64,000 nt of DNA from Longimicrobiales bacterium (GTDB taxonomy: Bacteria; Gemmatimonadota; Gemmatimonadetes; Longimicrobiales; Gaopeijiaceae): NCBI GenBank assembly GCA_951828585.1, contig OX639991.1:1272576-1336575 (forward strand), in the 5' to 3' direction. This document shows, in pieces, positions 10,009 through 18,410 of the stretch. The translations under genes and the position numbers were made by a program. Within the stretch, counting starts at the first letter, position 1; every line of letters starts with the position of its first letter. The notes under the pieces were generated by a model. That model was not told the origin of the DNA and did no database searches. It saw only the letters and a list, made by a program, of their open reading frames with translations.

Positions 10009-12329
10009 CCGATATCCTACTGCAAATCGGCGCTACGAAGCTGGTCCTCGCGGTTGTGCTGGCCGGCGCGGTCTGGCTGGTGACGCGGCGCGTCGCGCGA
10101 CCCGCCATCGCGCACTCCCTTTGGCTCGTGGTCTTCGGGGCGATGCTGGTTCCTGCGGTCGTGCCCCTTCGCGTCTTGCCGGAGGAGGCGGTAGTGGAGG
10201 TTGTGGCGCAGCCCGGGGTCGCGGCGCAGCCCGGGGTCCTGCCGATTCGAGTTCAGTCTGAGGAGGTGATGGTGGAGGTGGCCCAACCCGAGGTCAGCGC
10301 GCCGGTGGTAGTCCGCGACGCCGGCATGAGCGGGGATGGCATGGCCCCCGGAGGTTGGCTCCCGCTGAGCGGAAAGCCGCTGGCGGTGCTCCTGTGGCTT
10401 CTGGGCTCCGCCGGATTTTTCGGGTGGACGGCGGTGCGGACGGTGGGTTTTCAGCGAATGCTTACAAAGATCGCCCGGCCGGCCCCACAGTTGCAACGGC
10501 TTGCGACCGAGATCGGCAAGAGGTTGGGCCTGCGGCGAGTGCCGCCAGTCTACACCACGGGTGCGCGGTTGCGCCCTCTGGTGTGGTGGGCGGGTGGGCG
10601 CGTCCGGATCCTGATACCCTCGGTGCTAGTCGCCGATCTCGACAAGACGGAGCTTCGCGCGGTGCTCGCGCATGAACTGGCCCACGTGCGGCGCCGGGAC
10701 TACCTGGTGCGAGTGGTGGAATTGCTGGGGTGCGCGGCCTACTGGTGGAATCCGGTCGTCTGGTGGGCCAAGCGGCAAATGAGGTCGGCGGAGGAGTCGA
10801 GTTGCGATGTGCTTGCCGTCTCCGCGTCGAGGTTGTCGCAAGATCGGTACGCCAAGTCATTGTTGCGCGTGGTCGAGGTCATGTCGGCTGTGCCGATCCC
10901 GCGGGCACCGGCCCTGGCGAGCGCGGCTGACAGTTGCCGGGATTCGAAGCGGCTGGAGAAGAGGCTGAGGGCTGTCCTGACAACTGCTCCTACAGCTTCG
11001 CCCACGACCGGTGGGCTCCGCGTGTCAGGTGCGGCCGCGCTGGTGTTCGGGTTGTCCCTCGGGCTTGTGTATTGCGCCCCTGGCGTGCAACAAGCCATCG
11101 ACCAACCGCAGTTGCCGACTCCCACACTATCAGAGGACAGTGCTGGTATTCGCATCGTCGAGTACGCCGGCGCGCCGGACGGCCAGGCATCCTTCGGCTT
11201 CTCCGCCGTACCGCTTTACCGCCACGACAACAACCCGGGTGATAACCGGTTGCGCTATGTTTCCGCGGGTGCCCTGCTCGCGGACGGCAGTGCCGTCGTC
11301 GCCGATGCGTTCACCAACGAACTGATCGTGTTGAGCCAGGACAGCACACCGCCTAAGGTGCTGGCCAGGCGGAGAGCAGGACCGGGCGACTACTACTCCG
11401 CCGACGGCGAATATGCGCTGGGTCGGGACAGTGTCATGGTTTCCGGTCGCGACCGGGGTGCCGTAACCTTCACCGTCAGCGGCGTATACGCGCTGGGTCG
11501 GGACAGTGTCATGGTTGCCGATCGGGACCCGGGCTCCGTAACCCTCTTCGTCGGTGGTTTGGTCGCCCGCAAGCTGGATGCACCGATTCGATTTCGCCGT
11601 GATATGCGGGGAATCGGTTCCACCGGCCACCTGCTGCTGGCCACCGGGACGACTACGTACGGATTTGAGGAGGAGTGGCTCCCTGGGCACATGGCCCGTT
11701 TCGACATGGACACCGGCGCCCTGGACACGATTGCGTCCTACGATCACCAGTCTCGCCCTCCGTCGGGAATGTTCCGGAATCCGATCGGAGCGCGTGGCTC
11801 GGTGAGAGTCTCGAACGGGCAATTCGTCTACACGCGGTCCGACAGGCCGGAGATCATCTGGCGGCAGCCGGACGGCACAGTAGCGCAGATCGTACGATGG
11901 CAGGCCGAACCGGCTCCGCTGACAGAGGAGCTGCTGGAAGGTGTGGAGGCAGCATTCCGAAAACACAATCGGAGGGTCAACCCCGACGCGCCGGATGCCG
12001 ACATCGAGCGGATGACGGCGTCCGACATGGCCCCCTATCGCGCCGTCCTCGGCTACCCGATGCCCCTCTTCGGGCCCCCCATCGGCGACGGGGAGGGGCG
12101 GATATGGCTACCTGCCTACCTGCCCACTGCCTACCTGACCGGAGAATGGCACGTAACCGCGCTGGACCACACCGTCATTTCCGCCGACGGCCAGTGGCTG
12201 GGCACGGTAGAAACCCCGCCGGGGCTTCGCATCCTCGATGTGGCCGGCGGACTCGTCCTGGGCGTGCTGGGAGACGGAATGGGTGTGAAGAGTGTTGTGG
12301 TGTACGAGCTGGTGGAGCGCGGTTCGTGA
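10005..12329 (+). CDS. M56 family metallopeptidase fused to a 6-bladed beta-propeller sensor
   Basis: 774 residues from the ATG at 10005, which overlaps the blaI stop and follows GGAGGAG. The N-terminal membrane region is BlaR1-like. A periplasmic linker with repeated Q-P/E-E units is followed by a second hydrophobic helix near 127-150. The zinc site HELAH is at 223-227, with the distal motif AEESSCD. After a further membrane helix (about 340-358) the penicillin-binding sensor of BlaR1 is absent. Instead about 400 residues resemble the neighbouring propeller lipoproteins (SEDSAGIRIVEYAG; GDGEGRIWLPAYL). It is probably a signal-activated protease that inactivates the adjacent repressor. Confidence 0.85.
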   Translation: MTDILLQIGATKLVLAVVLAGAVWLVTRRVARPAIAHSLWLVVFGAMLVPAVVPLRVLPEEAVVEVVAQPGVAAQPGVLPIRVQSEEVMVEVAQPEVSAPVVVRDAGMSGDGMAPGGWLPLSGKPLAVLLWLLGSAGFFGWTAVRTVGFQRMLTKIARPAPQLQRLATEIGKRLGLRRVPPVYTTGARLRPLVWWAGGRVRILIPSVLVADLDKTELRAVLAHELAHVRRRDYLVRVVELLGCAAYWWNPVVWWAKRQMRSAEESSCDVLAVSASRLSQDRYAKSLLRVVEVMSAVPIPRAPALASAADSCRDSKRLEKRLRAVLTTAPTASPTTGGLRVSGAAALVFGLSLGLVYCAPGVQQAIDQPQLPTPTLSEDSAGIRIVEYAGAPDGQASFGFSAVPLYRHDNNPGDNRLRYVSAGALLADGSAVVADAFTNELIVLSQDSTPPKVLARRRAGPGDYYSADGEYALGRDSVMVSGRDRGAVTFTVSGVYALGRDSVMVADRDPGSVTLFVGGLVARKLDAPIRFRRDMRGIGSTGHLLLATGTTTYGFEEEWLPGHMARFDMDTGALDTIASYDHQSRPPSGMFRNPIGARGSVRVSNGQFVYTRSDRPEIIWRQPDGTVAQIVRWQAEPAPLTEELLEGVEAAFRKHNRRVNPDAPDADIERMTASDMAPYRAVLGYPMPLFGPPIGDGEGRIWLPAYLPTAYLTGEWHVTALDHTVISADGQWLGTVETPPGLRILDVAGGLVLGVLGDGMGVKSVVVYELVERGS
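10203..10238 (+). repeat. 18-bp tandem duplication in the M56 periplasmic linker
   Basis: Two adjacent 18-base units (10203-10220 and 10221-10238) differ at only two positions and encode V-A-Q-P-G-V then A-A-Q-P-G-V. A related E-E-x-x-V-E-V-x-A-Q-P segment follows about 20 residues later. The linker therefore seems to grow by slippage. Confidence 0.7.
11412..11561 (+). repeat. 75-bp tandem duplication inside the propeller domain of the M56 protein
   Basis: Bases 11412-11486 and 11487-11561 are near-copies in frame, each encoding Y-A-L-G-R-D-S-V-M-V followed by a diverged R-D-x-G-x-V-T segment. The first 30 bases are identical except for one. A 25-codon duplication of part of a blade suggests recent change in the sensor domain. 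Confidence 0.8.
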
Positions 12330-12508
12330 GAAGACCCCCTGCGGATCGTCTTGGGGCTACGGCGGGATCAGGCGTCTGAAGAATCCGCACGACGAGGTGC
12401 ATCTGACCACAATCCTGCGGGAAACCGGCGACCTTGGCGGTCACCTGTGTTCCATGTCGGCGAAGATAGGATAGTCTGCACTGGACGGAACTGCCCAGCC
12501 GCGCGAAT

Positions 12509-13933
12509 ATGACTCGCGCTCCCACCGACAACACACTTGCGACCCCAGCGAACCCCATGACGACCACCACACGCGGCGCTCCCGCCGCGTCCATCGACCC
12601 CGGCCACCCGGAACCTTCCCATCCCCCCACCCCCTCCCCCACCCCCCACCTCCTCGCCGAACAGCACCGCTACCTCTTCGACTGCGTCAAGCCCCTCTAC
12701 GATGAGCCCCTCGCCATCGCCAGCGGCTCCGGCTGCCGCGTAACCGACTACGACGGACGCGAATACCTCGACGCCTTCGCCGGCATCCTCACCACCTCGC
12801 TCGGCCACTGCCACCCCGCAGTAGTCGCCGGCATCCAGGAACAGACCACCCGAGTCGGCCACCTGTCGACCCTCTACGTCAACGACCGCCAGGTCGAGGC
12901 CGCCCGTGGCCTCGCCGAGATCGCCCCCGGCGACCTCTCCCGCACCTTCTTCCTCAACAGCGGCACCGAGGCCATCGAGACCGCCCTTGCGACGGCGCGA
13001 CTCCACACCGGACGCTCCGAGATCATCGCGCTGCGCCAGGCGTACCACGGCCGCACCAGCATGGCCGCCGCGCTCACCGGACACGCCCCGTGGCGCGTCC
13101 TGCCCAGCACGGTGACCGGAATCACGCACGCGCTCTCCCCCTATCCCTACCGCGCCCCCTTCGGCGACGCCTCCGACGAGGAACTGGTCGAGATCTACGC
13201 GCGCGACCTGATCGAGGTCATCGAGACCACCACCAACGGCCGACCCGCCGCCTTCATCGCCGAGACGATCCAGGGGGTGGGCGGCTACATCGTTCCCCCA
13301 CGGGGCTACTTCCAGCGCATGGCCGAGATCATCCGTTCGTACGGCGGCCTCTTCATCGCCGACGAGGTGCAGGCCGGGTTCGGGCGCACGGGCACGCACT
13401 GGTTCGGGATCGAACACTGGGACGTGGTGCCGGACATCATGGTGATGGCCAAGGGGATCGCGGGGGGGATGCCGGTCGGGGCCGTGACCGCCACGAGCGA
13501 GATCGCGGGGAGCTGGCGCGGCAAGACCATCTCGACCTTCGGCGGCAACCCGGTCTGCATGGCGGCGATGGTCGCGACGCTGGGCGTCATGCACGCCGAA
13601 GATGTGAGAACCCGGGCCCGTGACCGTGGCGCACAGCTGCGGCGGGCGCTGGATGACCTCGGCGCGCGCCATCCCTGGATCGGTGACGTACGCGGAATGG
13701 GCCTCATGCAGGCGATCGAACTTGTAGAAGACCCGGCCACCAGGGAACCGGCTTCGCGCCTGGCCGGCATGCTCCTGAACGCTGCCCGCGACGAGGGCCT
13801 GCTGGTCGGCATCGGGGGCCTCCACGGCCACGTGATCCGGCTGGGACCCTCGCTCTTGATATCGAACGACGAAATGGAGGAGGTGGGTGCGAGACTTTCC
13901 CGTGCCTGCGCGACCGTTGAGGCGGCCCGATGA
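12509..13933 (+). CDS. Class-III pyridoxal-phosphate aminotransferase (AGXT2/omega-type)
   Basis: 474 residues. It transfers an amino group between an omega- or alpha-amino donor and pyruvate or glyoxylate. Visible motifs are DAFAGILTTSLGHCHP, LNSGTEAIETA, the cofactor Asp in FIADEVQAGFGRTG, and the Schiff-base Lys315 in VMAKGIAGG. The N-terminal 45 residues are Pro/Thr-rich, and ATG 12557 is an equally possible start because neither has a clear ribosome site. The stop overlaps a 45-codon gene (ATGA), and a symporter follows. Best match by motif is the alanine-glyoxylate 2 / beta-alanine group, and exact substrate is unproven. Confidence 0.88.
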   Translation: MTRAPTDNTLATPANPMTTTTRGAPAASIDPGHPEPSHPPTPSPTPHLLAEQHRYLFDCVKPLYDEPLAIASGSGCRVTDYDGREYLDAFAGILTTSLGHCHPAVVAGIQEQTTRVGHLSTLYVNDRQVEAARGLAEIAPGDLSRTFFLNSGTEAIETALATARLHTGRSEIIALRQAYHGRTSMAAALTGHAPWRVLPSTVTGITHALSPYPYRAPFGDASDEELVEIYARDLIEVIETTTNGRPAAFIAETIQGVGGYIVPPRGYFQRMAEIIRSYGGLFIADEVQAGFGRTGTHWFGIEHWDVVPDIMVMAKGIAGGMPVGAVTATSEIAGSWRGKTISTFGGNPVCMAAMVATLGVMHAEDVRTRARDRGAQLRRALDDLGARHPWIGDVRGMGLMQAIELVEDPATREPASRLAGMLLNAARDEGLLVGIGGLHGHVIRLGPSLLISNDEMEEVGARLSRACATVEAAR

Positions 13934-14067
13934 TCGGCGGACTTTCCCTGGGCACATGGCTCCTGATGGCCGCCAGCACCTTGCCGGGCGTGATCCTGGT
14001 CGTGCTCGCCTACCGGATCCACCGCGACGCGGATCTCCGCAAGGGCGGGGGGGACTCCGATGGGTAA
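13930..14067 (+). CDS. 45-residue single-pass membrane peptide preceding symporter
   Basis: Starts at ATG 13930, overlapping the aminotransferase TGA, and ends at TAA 14065-14067, which lies within the symporter start (ATGGGTAA, 8-base overlap). The product begins MIGGLSLGTWLLMAAS, has one membrane helix (about 8-27), and ends in a charged tail with RIHRD and a Gly/Asp-rich stretch. Both overlaps argue that it is translated as part of the operon. Small membrane proteins encoded beside SSS transporters (for example YhdT with PanF) offer a precedent, but this one is not recognised as that family. Confidence 0.7.
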   Translation: MIGGLSLGTWLLMAASTLPGVILVVLAYRIHRDADLRKGGGDSDG

Positions 14068-15565
14068 CGCCGGCGCCAACACCGCCATCATCGCGGTCCT
14101 CATCGGCTACTTCGCGGTTCTGGTCGGCATCGGCTGGTGGGCCAGCCGCGAGAGCCGCTCGGTCAAGGGCTTCTACGTTGCCGGGAAGAAGCTTCCCTCG
14201 TGGGTGATCGCCTTCTCGTCGAACACGACCGGGGAAAGCGGGTGGCTGCTGCTCGGTCTGACCGGAATGGGCTACCTCGTAGGCTTCCACGCGCTCTGGG
14301 TGGTCCTGGGCGAAGTGATCGGCGTGGCGCTCGCCTGGTCGATCGTGGCGCGCCCCTACAAGGAATACACCGACCGCTACGACGCGATCACAGTCCCCGA
14401 CTACCTCTCCGACCGCTTCGCCGACCGCGCCCACATCATCCGCTTCGTGAGCGCGGTCATCATCTTCAGCATGGTGTGGGCGTACACCTCGGCGCAGCTG
14501 ACCGCGTCGGGCAAGGCGTTCTCGTCCTTCCTGGGCACCAGCTACGAGGCGGGCGTGCTGATCGGCGCGGGGGTGATCTTCCTGTACACGAGCATCGGCG
14601 GCTTCAAGGCCGTGGCCTACAGCGACGTGCTCCAGGGCGTTCTGATGTTCCTGTGCCTGCTGGTGCTGCCGATCGTGGGGATCTGGCACGCGGGGGGCTG
14701 GGGCGAGCTGATGGCCGCGATCGGGGCGGCGGATCCGGCGCTGCTGAAACCGATGGGTGAACACGGCCTGACGCTGACGGGGGTGATGAGCGCGGTGAGC
14801 TTCGTGGGGATCGGGCTGGCCTTCCTGGGGGCGCCGCAGCTCTTGACGCGCTTCATGTCGGCGCGCAGCCGGGGCGAGATCCTGGGGGGCGGGGTGATGG
14901 CGGTCGTGTGCATGATCGTCTTCGACATCGGGGCCGTGCTGACCGGGATCGCGGGACGCGCCCTCTTCCCCGGCCTGGCCGACCACGAAACGATCCTTCC
15001 CGTAATGTCCACCGAGTTGTTCCCTGCGATCGTCGCGGGGGTGATTCTGGTGGTGGTCCTGGCAGCGATCATGTCGACCGTCGACTCGCTGTTGATTCTG
15101 GCGTCGTCGGCGGTGGTGAGGGACGTGGTGCAAAAGGTGTACAGGCCGGACTACCCCGACCGGAAGCTGTCACGGATCGGACGGGTGCTGACGATCGTGA
15201 TCGGTCTCGGGGGACTCGCGGTGGCGCTGCCGGAGAGCCGCATGCTCTTCTGGTTCATCCTCTTCGCATGGTCGGGGCTGGCTTCGGCCTTCACCCCGGT
15301 CGTGCTGTTGTCGCTCTTCTGGAAGCGGACCACCCGTGCCGGGGTGATCGCGGGGATGATTTCGGGGTTCCTGACGGCGGTGATCTGGACGCTGTTCATC
15401 AAGCAGCATTTCTACGACCTCTACGAGATGATTCCGGGCTTCGCGGTCGGGTTTGCCGTGACGATCGTGGTGAGTCTCTTCACGGAACCGCCGGAGGAAG
15501 CGGATGCCGTCATGGACGACGTGAGACGGGTGGTCGGCGGACCGTTTTTGGCTGGGGAGGGGTGA
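14060..15565 (+). CDS. Sodium:solute symporter family protein (SSS/PutP-like)
   Basis: 501 residues with about 13 predicted membrane helices. SSS features include the start of TM1 (AIIAVLIGYFAVLVGIGWWASRE cut short here), VKGFYVAGKKLPSW, the loop YDAITVPDYLSDRFADRAH, and LAAIMSTVDSLLILASSAVVRD late in the protein, where Na-binding Ser/Thr of the PutP fold normally lie. It resembles proline, pantothenate or amino-acid symporters. Linked by overlaps to an aminotransferase and a small membrane peptide, it probably imports the aminotransferase substrate, which is an inference from context. Confidence 0.9.
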   Translation: MGNAGANTAIIAVLIGYFAVLVGIGWWASRESRSVKGFYVAGKKLPSWVIAFSSNTTGESGWLLLGLTGMGYLVGFHALWVVLGEVIGVALAWSIVARPYKEYTDRYDAITVPDYLSDRFADRAHIIRFVSAVIIFSMVWAYTSAQLTASGKAFSSFLGTSYEAGVLIGAGVIFLYTSIGGFKAVAYSDVLQGVLMFLCLLVLPIVGIWHAGGWGELMAAIGAADPALLKPMGEHGLTLTGVMSAVSFVGIGLAFLGAPQLLTRFMSARSRGEILGGGVMAVVCMIVFDIGAVLTGIAGRALFPGLADHETILPVMSTELFPAIVAGVILVVVLAAIMSTVDSLLILASSAVVRDVVQKVYRPDYPDRKLSRIGRVLTIVIGLGGLAVALPESRMLFWFILFAWSGLASAFTPVVLLSLFWKRTTRAGVIAGMISGFLTAVIWTLFIKQHFYDLYEMIPGFAVGFAVTIVVSLFTEPPEEADAVMDDVRRVVGGPFLAGEG

Positions 15566-15569
15566 GGAC

Positions 15570-16958
15570 ATGACTCCGAAGCGCGCGAAGGAGAGTCGCA
15601 TCCCCGTCGGCACACAGTTCTCACCCAAACTGATTTCACTTTCCGGTTTTGTCGCGGCCGCCGTCGAGCACTCTGGGGACAGGGAGGCGCTCCTGGAAGC
15701 GGTGTGGCGGCCTGAAGTGAGGATTCAACGACCGAAGAAGGAGCCCACAAAAAGACAGCGGAGTCTGCCGCTCGAGAGTGCCGTCCAGTACGGACTTCTC
15801 GCGGAGGACACCTACGAGGCGACGTCGCTGGCCCGCGAATTGGCCTTGTTGGAGCCACCCGAGCTGTTTGAACGCTTTGCCCGACACATTCTGCTGAATC
15901 GCGGGGGACTCAGGGTGGTCGAGGGAATCGAACAGATGCGGGTCGACGCTCTGAAGGTCACCGGCGATTCCCTGGCCGAGTTCCTGTCTTCGCAGGGTTT
16001 TCGCGTCACAGTCCACAACACGGCAGTCAACACGTTGCGGATGTGGCTTGCGAAGGCGGGTCTCTTTCCCTCCGGAAGAGCGCGCGCCTGGGACGTGAAT
16101 CCCGGAGCGAAACGTCGGTTGCTGCGACTGGACGACGAGCAGATCGCGGCGCTGGCCGGTTTGACACCGGCTCAGGTGGCGTTCGTCGAAGGACTCTGCG
16201 CATTGGAACCGAAGGATTGGGTGCCGGCCAACGAAATCCGGGACTGGGCCGAGGCCTGCAGGGGGGTAAGAATCGGTCGAGGATCCCTGCCGAAGGAAGT
16301 CCTGATCACCCTGACGGACGCGGGGCTCATAGAGTACGAGACCGGGGGAACAGGGGGCGGTAAGTCGTCCCGGCTGCGCACCACCGATCGGTTCGACAAG
16401 GAAGTGCTCGGCCCGTTCGTACGGAACGCCATTCGAGCCCTCGACCCAACCCTGAGTGCCTACTACCGTAAGCGGCCGGAAGACATCTTCGAAGATCTCG
16501 GGTCCACCGATCCAGACACGAAAGGCAAGGCCCTGGAAGCGTTTGCGATCCTCGTGATGCGAATGTTGGGTCTGCGGTTCGTCGGATGGCGGAAGCGGGC
16601 CACGGCGGAGATAGACGCGCTGCTGGAAGGCGTGCTGGGTCCAGTAGCCACACGCTGGCAGATTCAGTGCAAGAATACTCCGAGCAGTGCGGTGCGGCTG
16701 GAGGACATCGCGAAGGAGGTTGGTCTCCTCCCCATCACGGGTGCCACGCACCTGCTCTTCATCGCGAACGCGAACTTCTCCAATGACGCGGTGGATTATG
16801 CCAGGGAGGTTTCGTCGAGGATGGCCGTGGGCATCTATCTCCTGGACCGGGATGACTTCAACGCGTTGCGGGAGTCCCCGATGAGCATCGCCCGGTTGTT
16901 GAGGGTCCGGGCCGAAGAGATGCTGGACGCCGGAAGACCGGAGATGTACAGGCGATGA
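15570..16958 (+). CDS. Restriction endonuclease with Mrr-like nuclease domain
   Basis: 462 residues. The C-terminal part has a PD-(D/E)xK-type core of the Mrr kind: Asp349 in AEIDALLEG, then Gln366-Cys367-Lys368 in WQIQCKN, followed by an alpha/beta region (HLLFIANANF, VGIYLLDRDDF). The N-terminal 250 residues are helical with winged-helix-like segments and may recognise the target. It lies tail to tail with a DNA methyltransferase, seven bases apart, so it is most likely the restriction half of a type II system. Specificity cannot be read from the sequence. Confidence 0.78.
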   Translation: MTPKRAKESRIPVGTQFSPKLISLSGFVAAAVEHSGDREALLEAVWRPEVRIQRPKKEPTKRQRSLPLESAVQYGLLAEDTYEATSLARELALLEPPELFERFARHILLNRGGLRVVEGIEQMRVDALKVTGDSLAEFLSSQGFRVTVHNTAVNTLRMWLAKAGLFPSGRARAWDVNPGAKRRLLRLDDEQIAALAGLTPAQVAFVEGLCALEPKDWVPANEIRDWAEACRGVRIGRGSLPKEVLITLTDAGLIEYETGGTGGGKSSRLRTTDRFDKEVLGPFVRNAIRALDPTLSAYYRKRPEDIFEDLGSTDPDTKGKALEAFAILVMRMLGLRFVGWRKRATAEIDALLEGVLGPVATRWQIQCKNTPSSAVRLEDIAKEVGLLPITGATHLLFIANANFSNDAVDYAREVSSRMAVGIYLLDRDDFNALRESPMSIARLLRVRAEEMLDAGRPEMYRR

Positions 16959-16965
16959 CCGCCCG

Positions 16966-18096
16966 TCAGTCGGTTTCCAGCCCCAGCCTCCCGGTTCCCC
17001 GACCTCCCGAAGCGCGCTTTTCCGGAGCCTTGGTGGCTGGCGCGGGCCTCTTCCGCCCTCCGTCGGCCGCGAGCGGTTCGGTCGGAGAGCCGTCCCAGAG
17101 TATGTCCGGTCGCGGCACCCGGTAGTAATTCTCGGCTCGGTCGGGATCCCGCGGGATGCGCCGTGTCGGTGGCCGCTCGAAGCGCCCTTTGGCCCCCTTG
17201 AGGTATTCCTCCACGATTTCGACGCAAACCCACCGCCGGTTCAGACGCTCGCAGACCTCGCCGGTCACGCAGGATCCCCCGAAGGGATCGAGGACCAGGT
17301 CGTCCTCGTCGGTGAGCATGCGAATGAAGTACTCGGGGAGCTCAGCCGGGAACCGGGCCGGGTGCGGTCGAATCCCGTGTTTCTTGCAGTAGCGTTGGTA
17401 GTAGGCGTTGCTCTCGGTGTGTGCGACGGCGATCAGGTTGGGCGGAATCGAAGCGCCGTTGTCGCGTGAGAACTTCGTGCTAATGTCATGGCCGCTGGGA
17501 CGCTTTTTCGCCCGGTAGCCAGTCCGCAGGAGACTCAGCATGCTCTTGCTGTACGGCTGGAGCACCCGTCGGTTGGTCGCCTTCGGCCATGGTGTGGGCG
17601 AAAGCCAGTAGACGGAGTTCACGGCGTCCTTCACGCGAATCCGGCGGATGTTCACCCACTCCGCCGGAGTCGGGAGCTTCGAGGGATTCCACCAGTAGAA
17701 TTCCTGCGCCAGATTGAACCCATGTCTGTCGCAGAGCATGATCAGCAACCGGAAATGATAGAGACTCCGGGTCGGAGCACCCTTGATCCATGCCCCGCCG
17801 ATGTCGATGACCAGACTGCCCCGAGGCTTGAGAATCCGACTGAACTGCTTGCCGAAGGCGTCGAACCAGTCGACGTAGTCCTCCGCGTCCTCGTTCCCGT
17901 AGTCCTTCTTGCGGACCAAGCCAAATGGGGGACTCGTGACGATGAGGTCGACGCTCTCGGGGGCCAGATCCTCCATGTAGTCGAGGGAATCCCCGAGCAC
18001 GGCATCGCCCAGGTCGGTCGAAATTCGGGTTGCTTCCTCCCACGAACCGTGAGCCATCGGCCTCCAAATCGATCTCTGGTGGGCGAACCGAGCCAT
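16966..18096 (-). CDS. DNA methyltransferase, beta class (probable N4-cytosine)
   Basis: Modifies target DNA with S-adenosylmethionine, protecting the host from the adjacent endonuclease. Motif IV TSPPF precedes the motif I equivalent DPFGGSCVTGEVC, which defines the beta class, and SPPF favours N4-cytosine. The start is uncertain. ATG 18096 follows GGAG at five bases and gives 376 residues with TSPPF at 54-58. ATG 18057 would place it at 41, and an open frame extends to 18246 without methyltransferase character. The C-terminal 60 residues are low complexity. No vsr or control gene is nearby. Confidence 0.85.
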   Translation of the reverse strand: MARFAHQRSIWRPMAHGSWEEATRISTDLGDAVLGDSLDYMEDLAPESVDLIVTSPPFGLVRKKDYGNEDAEDYVDWFDAFGKQFSRILKPRGSLVIDIGGAWIKGAPTRSLYHFRLLIMLCDRHGFNLAQEFYWWNPSKLPTPAEWVNIRRIRVKDAVNSVYWLSPTPWPKATNRRVLQPYSKSMLSLLRTGYRAKKRPSGHDISTKFSRDNGASIPPNLIAVAHTESNAYYQRYCKKHGIRPHPARFPAELPEYFIRMLTDEDDLVLDPFGGSCVTGEVCERLNRRWVCVEIVEEYLKGAKGRFERPPTRRIPRDPDRAENYYRVPRPDILWDGSPTEPLAADGGRKRPAPATKAPEKRASGGRGTGRLGLETD

Positions 18097-18410
18097 GAGC
18101 TCCACTCCACTATCAAGGTATCCCAGGACCGGCGTTCCGGCAAAGCGCGCGGACCGCCGGAACGACGCGGCCTCAAGTTGGGGCCTGTGGTTGGGCGCGA
18201 GAATTGTCGAATGGGACAAGTTGACGAGTACGCTCACAGTGGGCACCGTGAAACCAGCGGCTCGCGGCGGTGTGGCTAAGATTGGTCGCGGGTTCCGCTC
18301 GCCTGCGGGAAACGAGAGCCCCCGGGGTTCGCGACGGGGAGACGGTCGCTACGGCGAGGGCGACGATGGGCATCGGGTTGCGAATCGAACGACAATCAGG
18401 AGAACCACAA
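18097..18410. other. Intergenic region between divergent methyltransferase and amidohydrolase genes
   Basis: 314 bases with no convincing gene. Open frames run through both strands but show no family resemblance. It presumably holds the two divergent promoters. AGGAGA at about 18398 serves the amidohydrolase. I could not place -35/-10 boxes with confidence. Confidence 0.5.

Noticed and set aside
12368-15133. A very long open frame (over 900 codons) antisense to the aminotransferase and symporter
   Set aside because: It is rich in His, Arg, Asp and Gln with no domain, and it mirrors well-supported genes on the other strand. Long antisense frames are expected at this GC content.
18097-18246. 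N-terminal extension of the DNA methyltransferase
   Set aside because: The extra 50 residues have no methyltransferase character, and a better ribosome site precedes ATG 18096.
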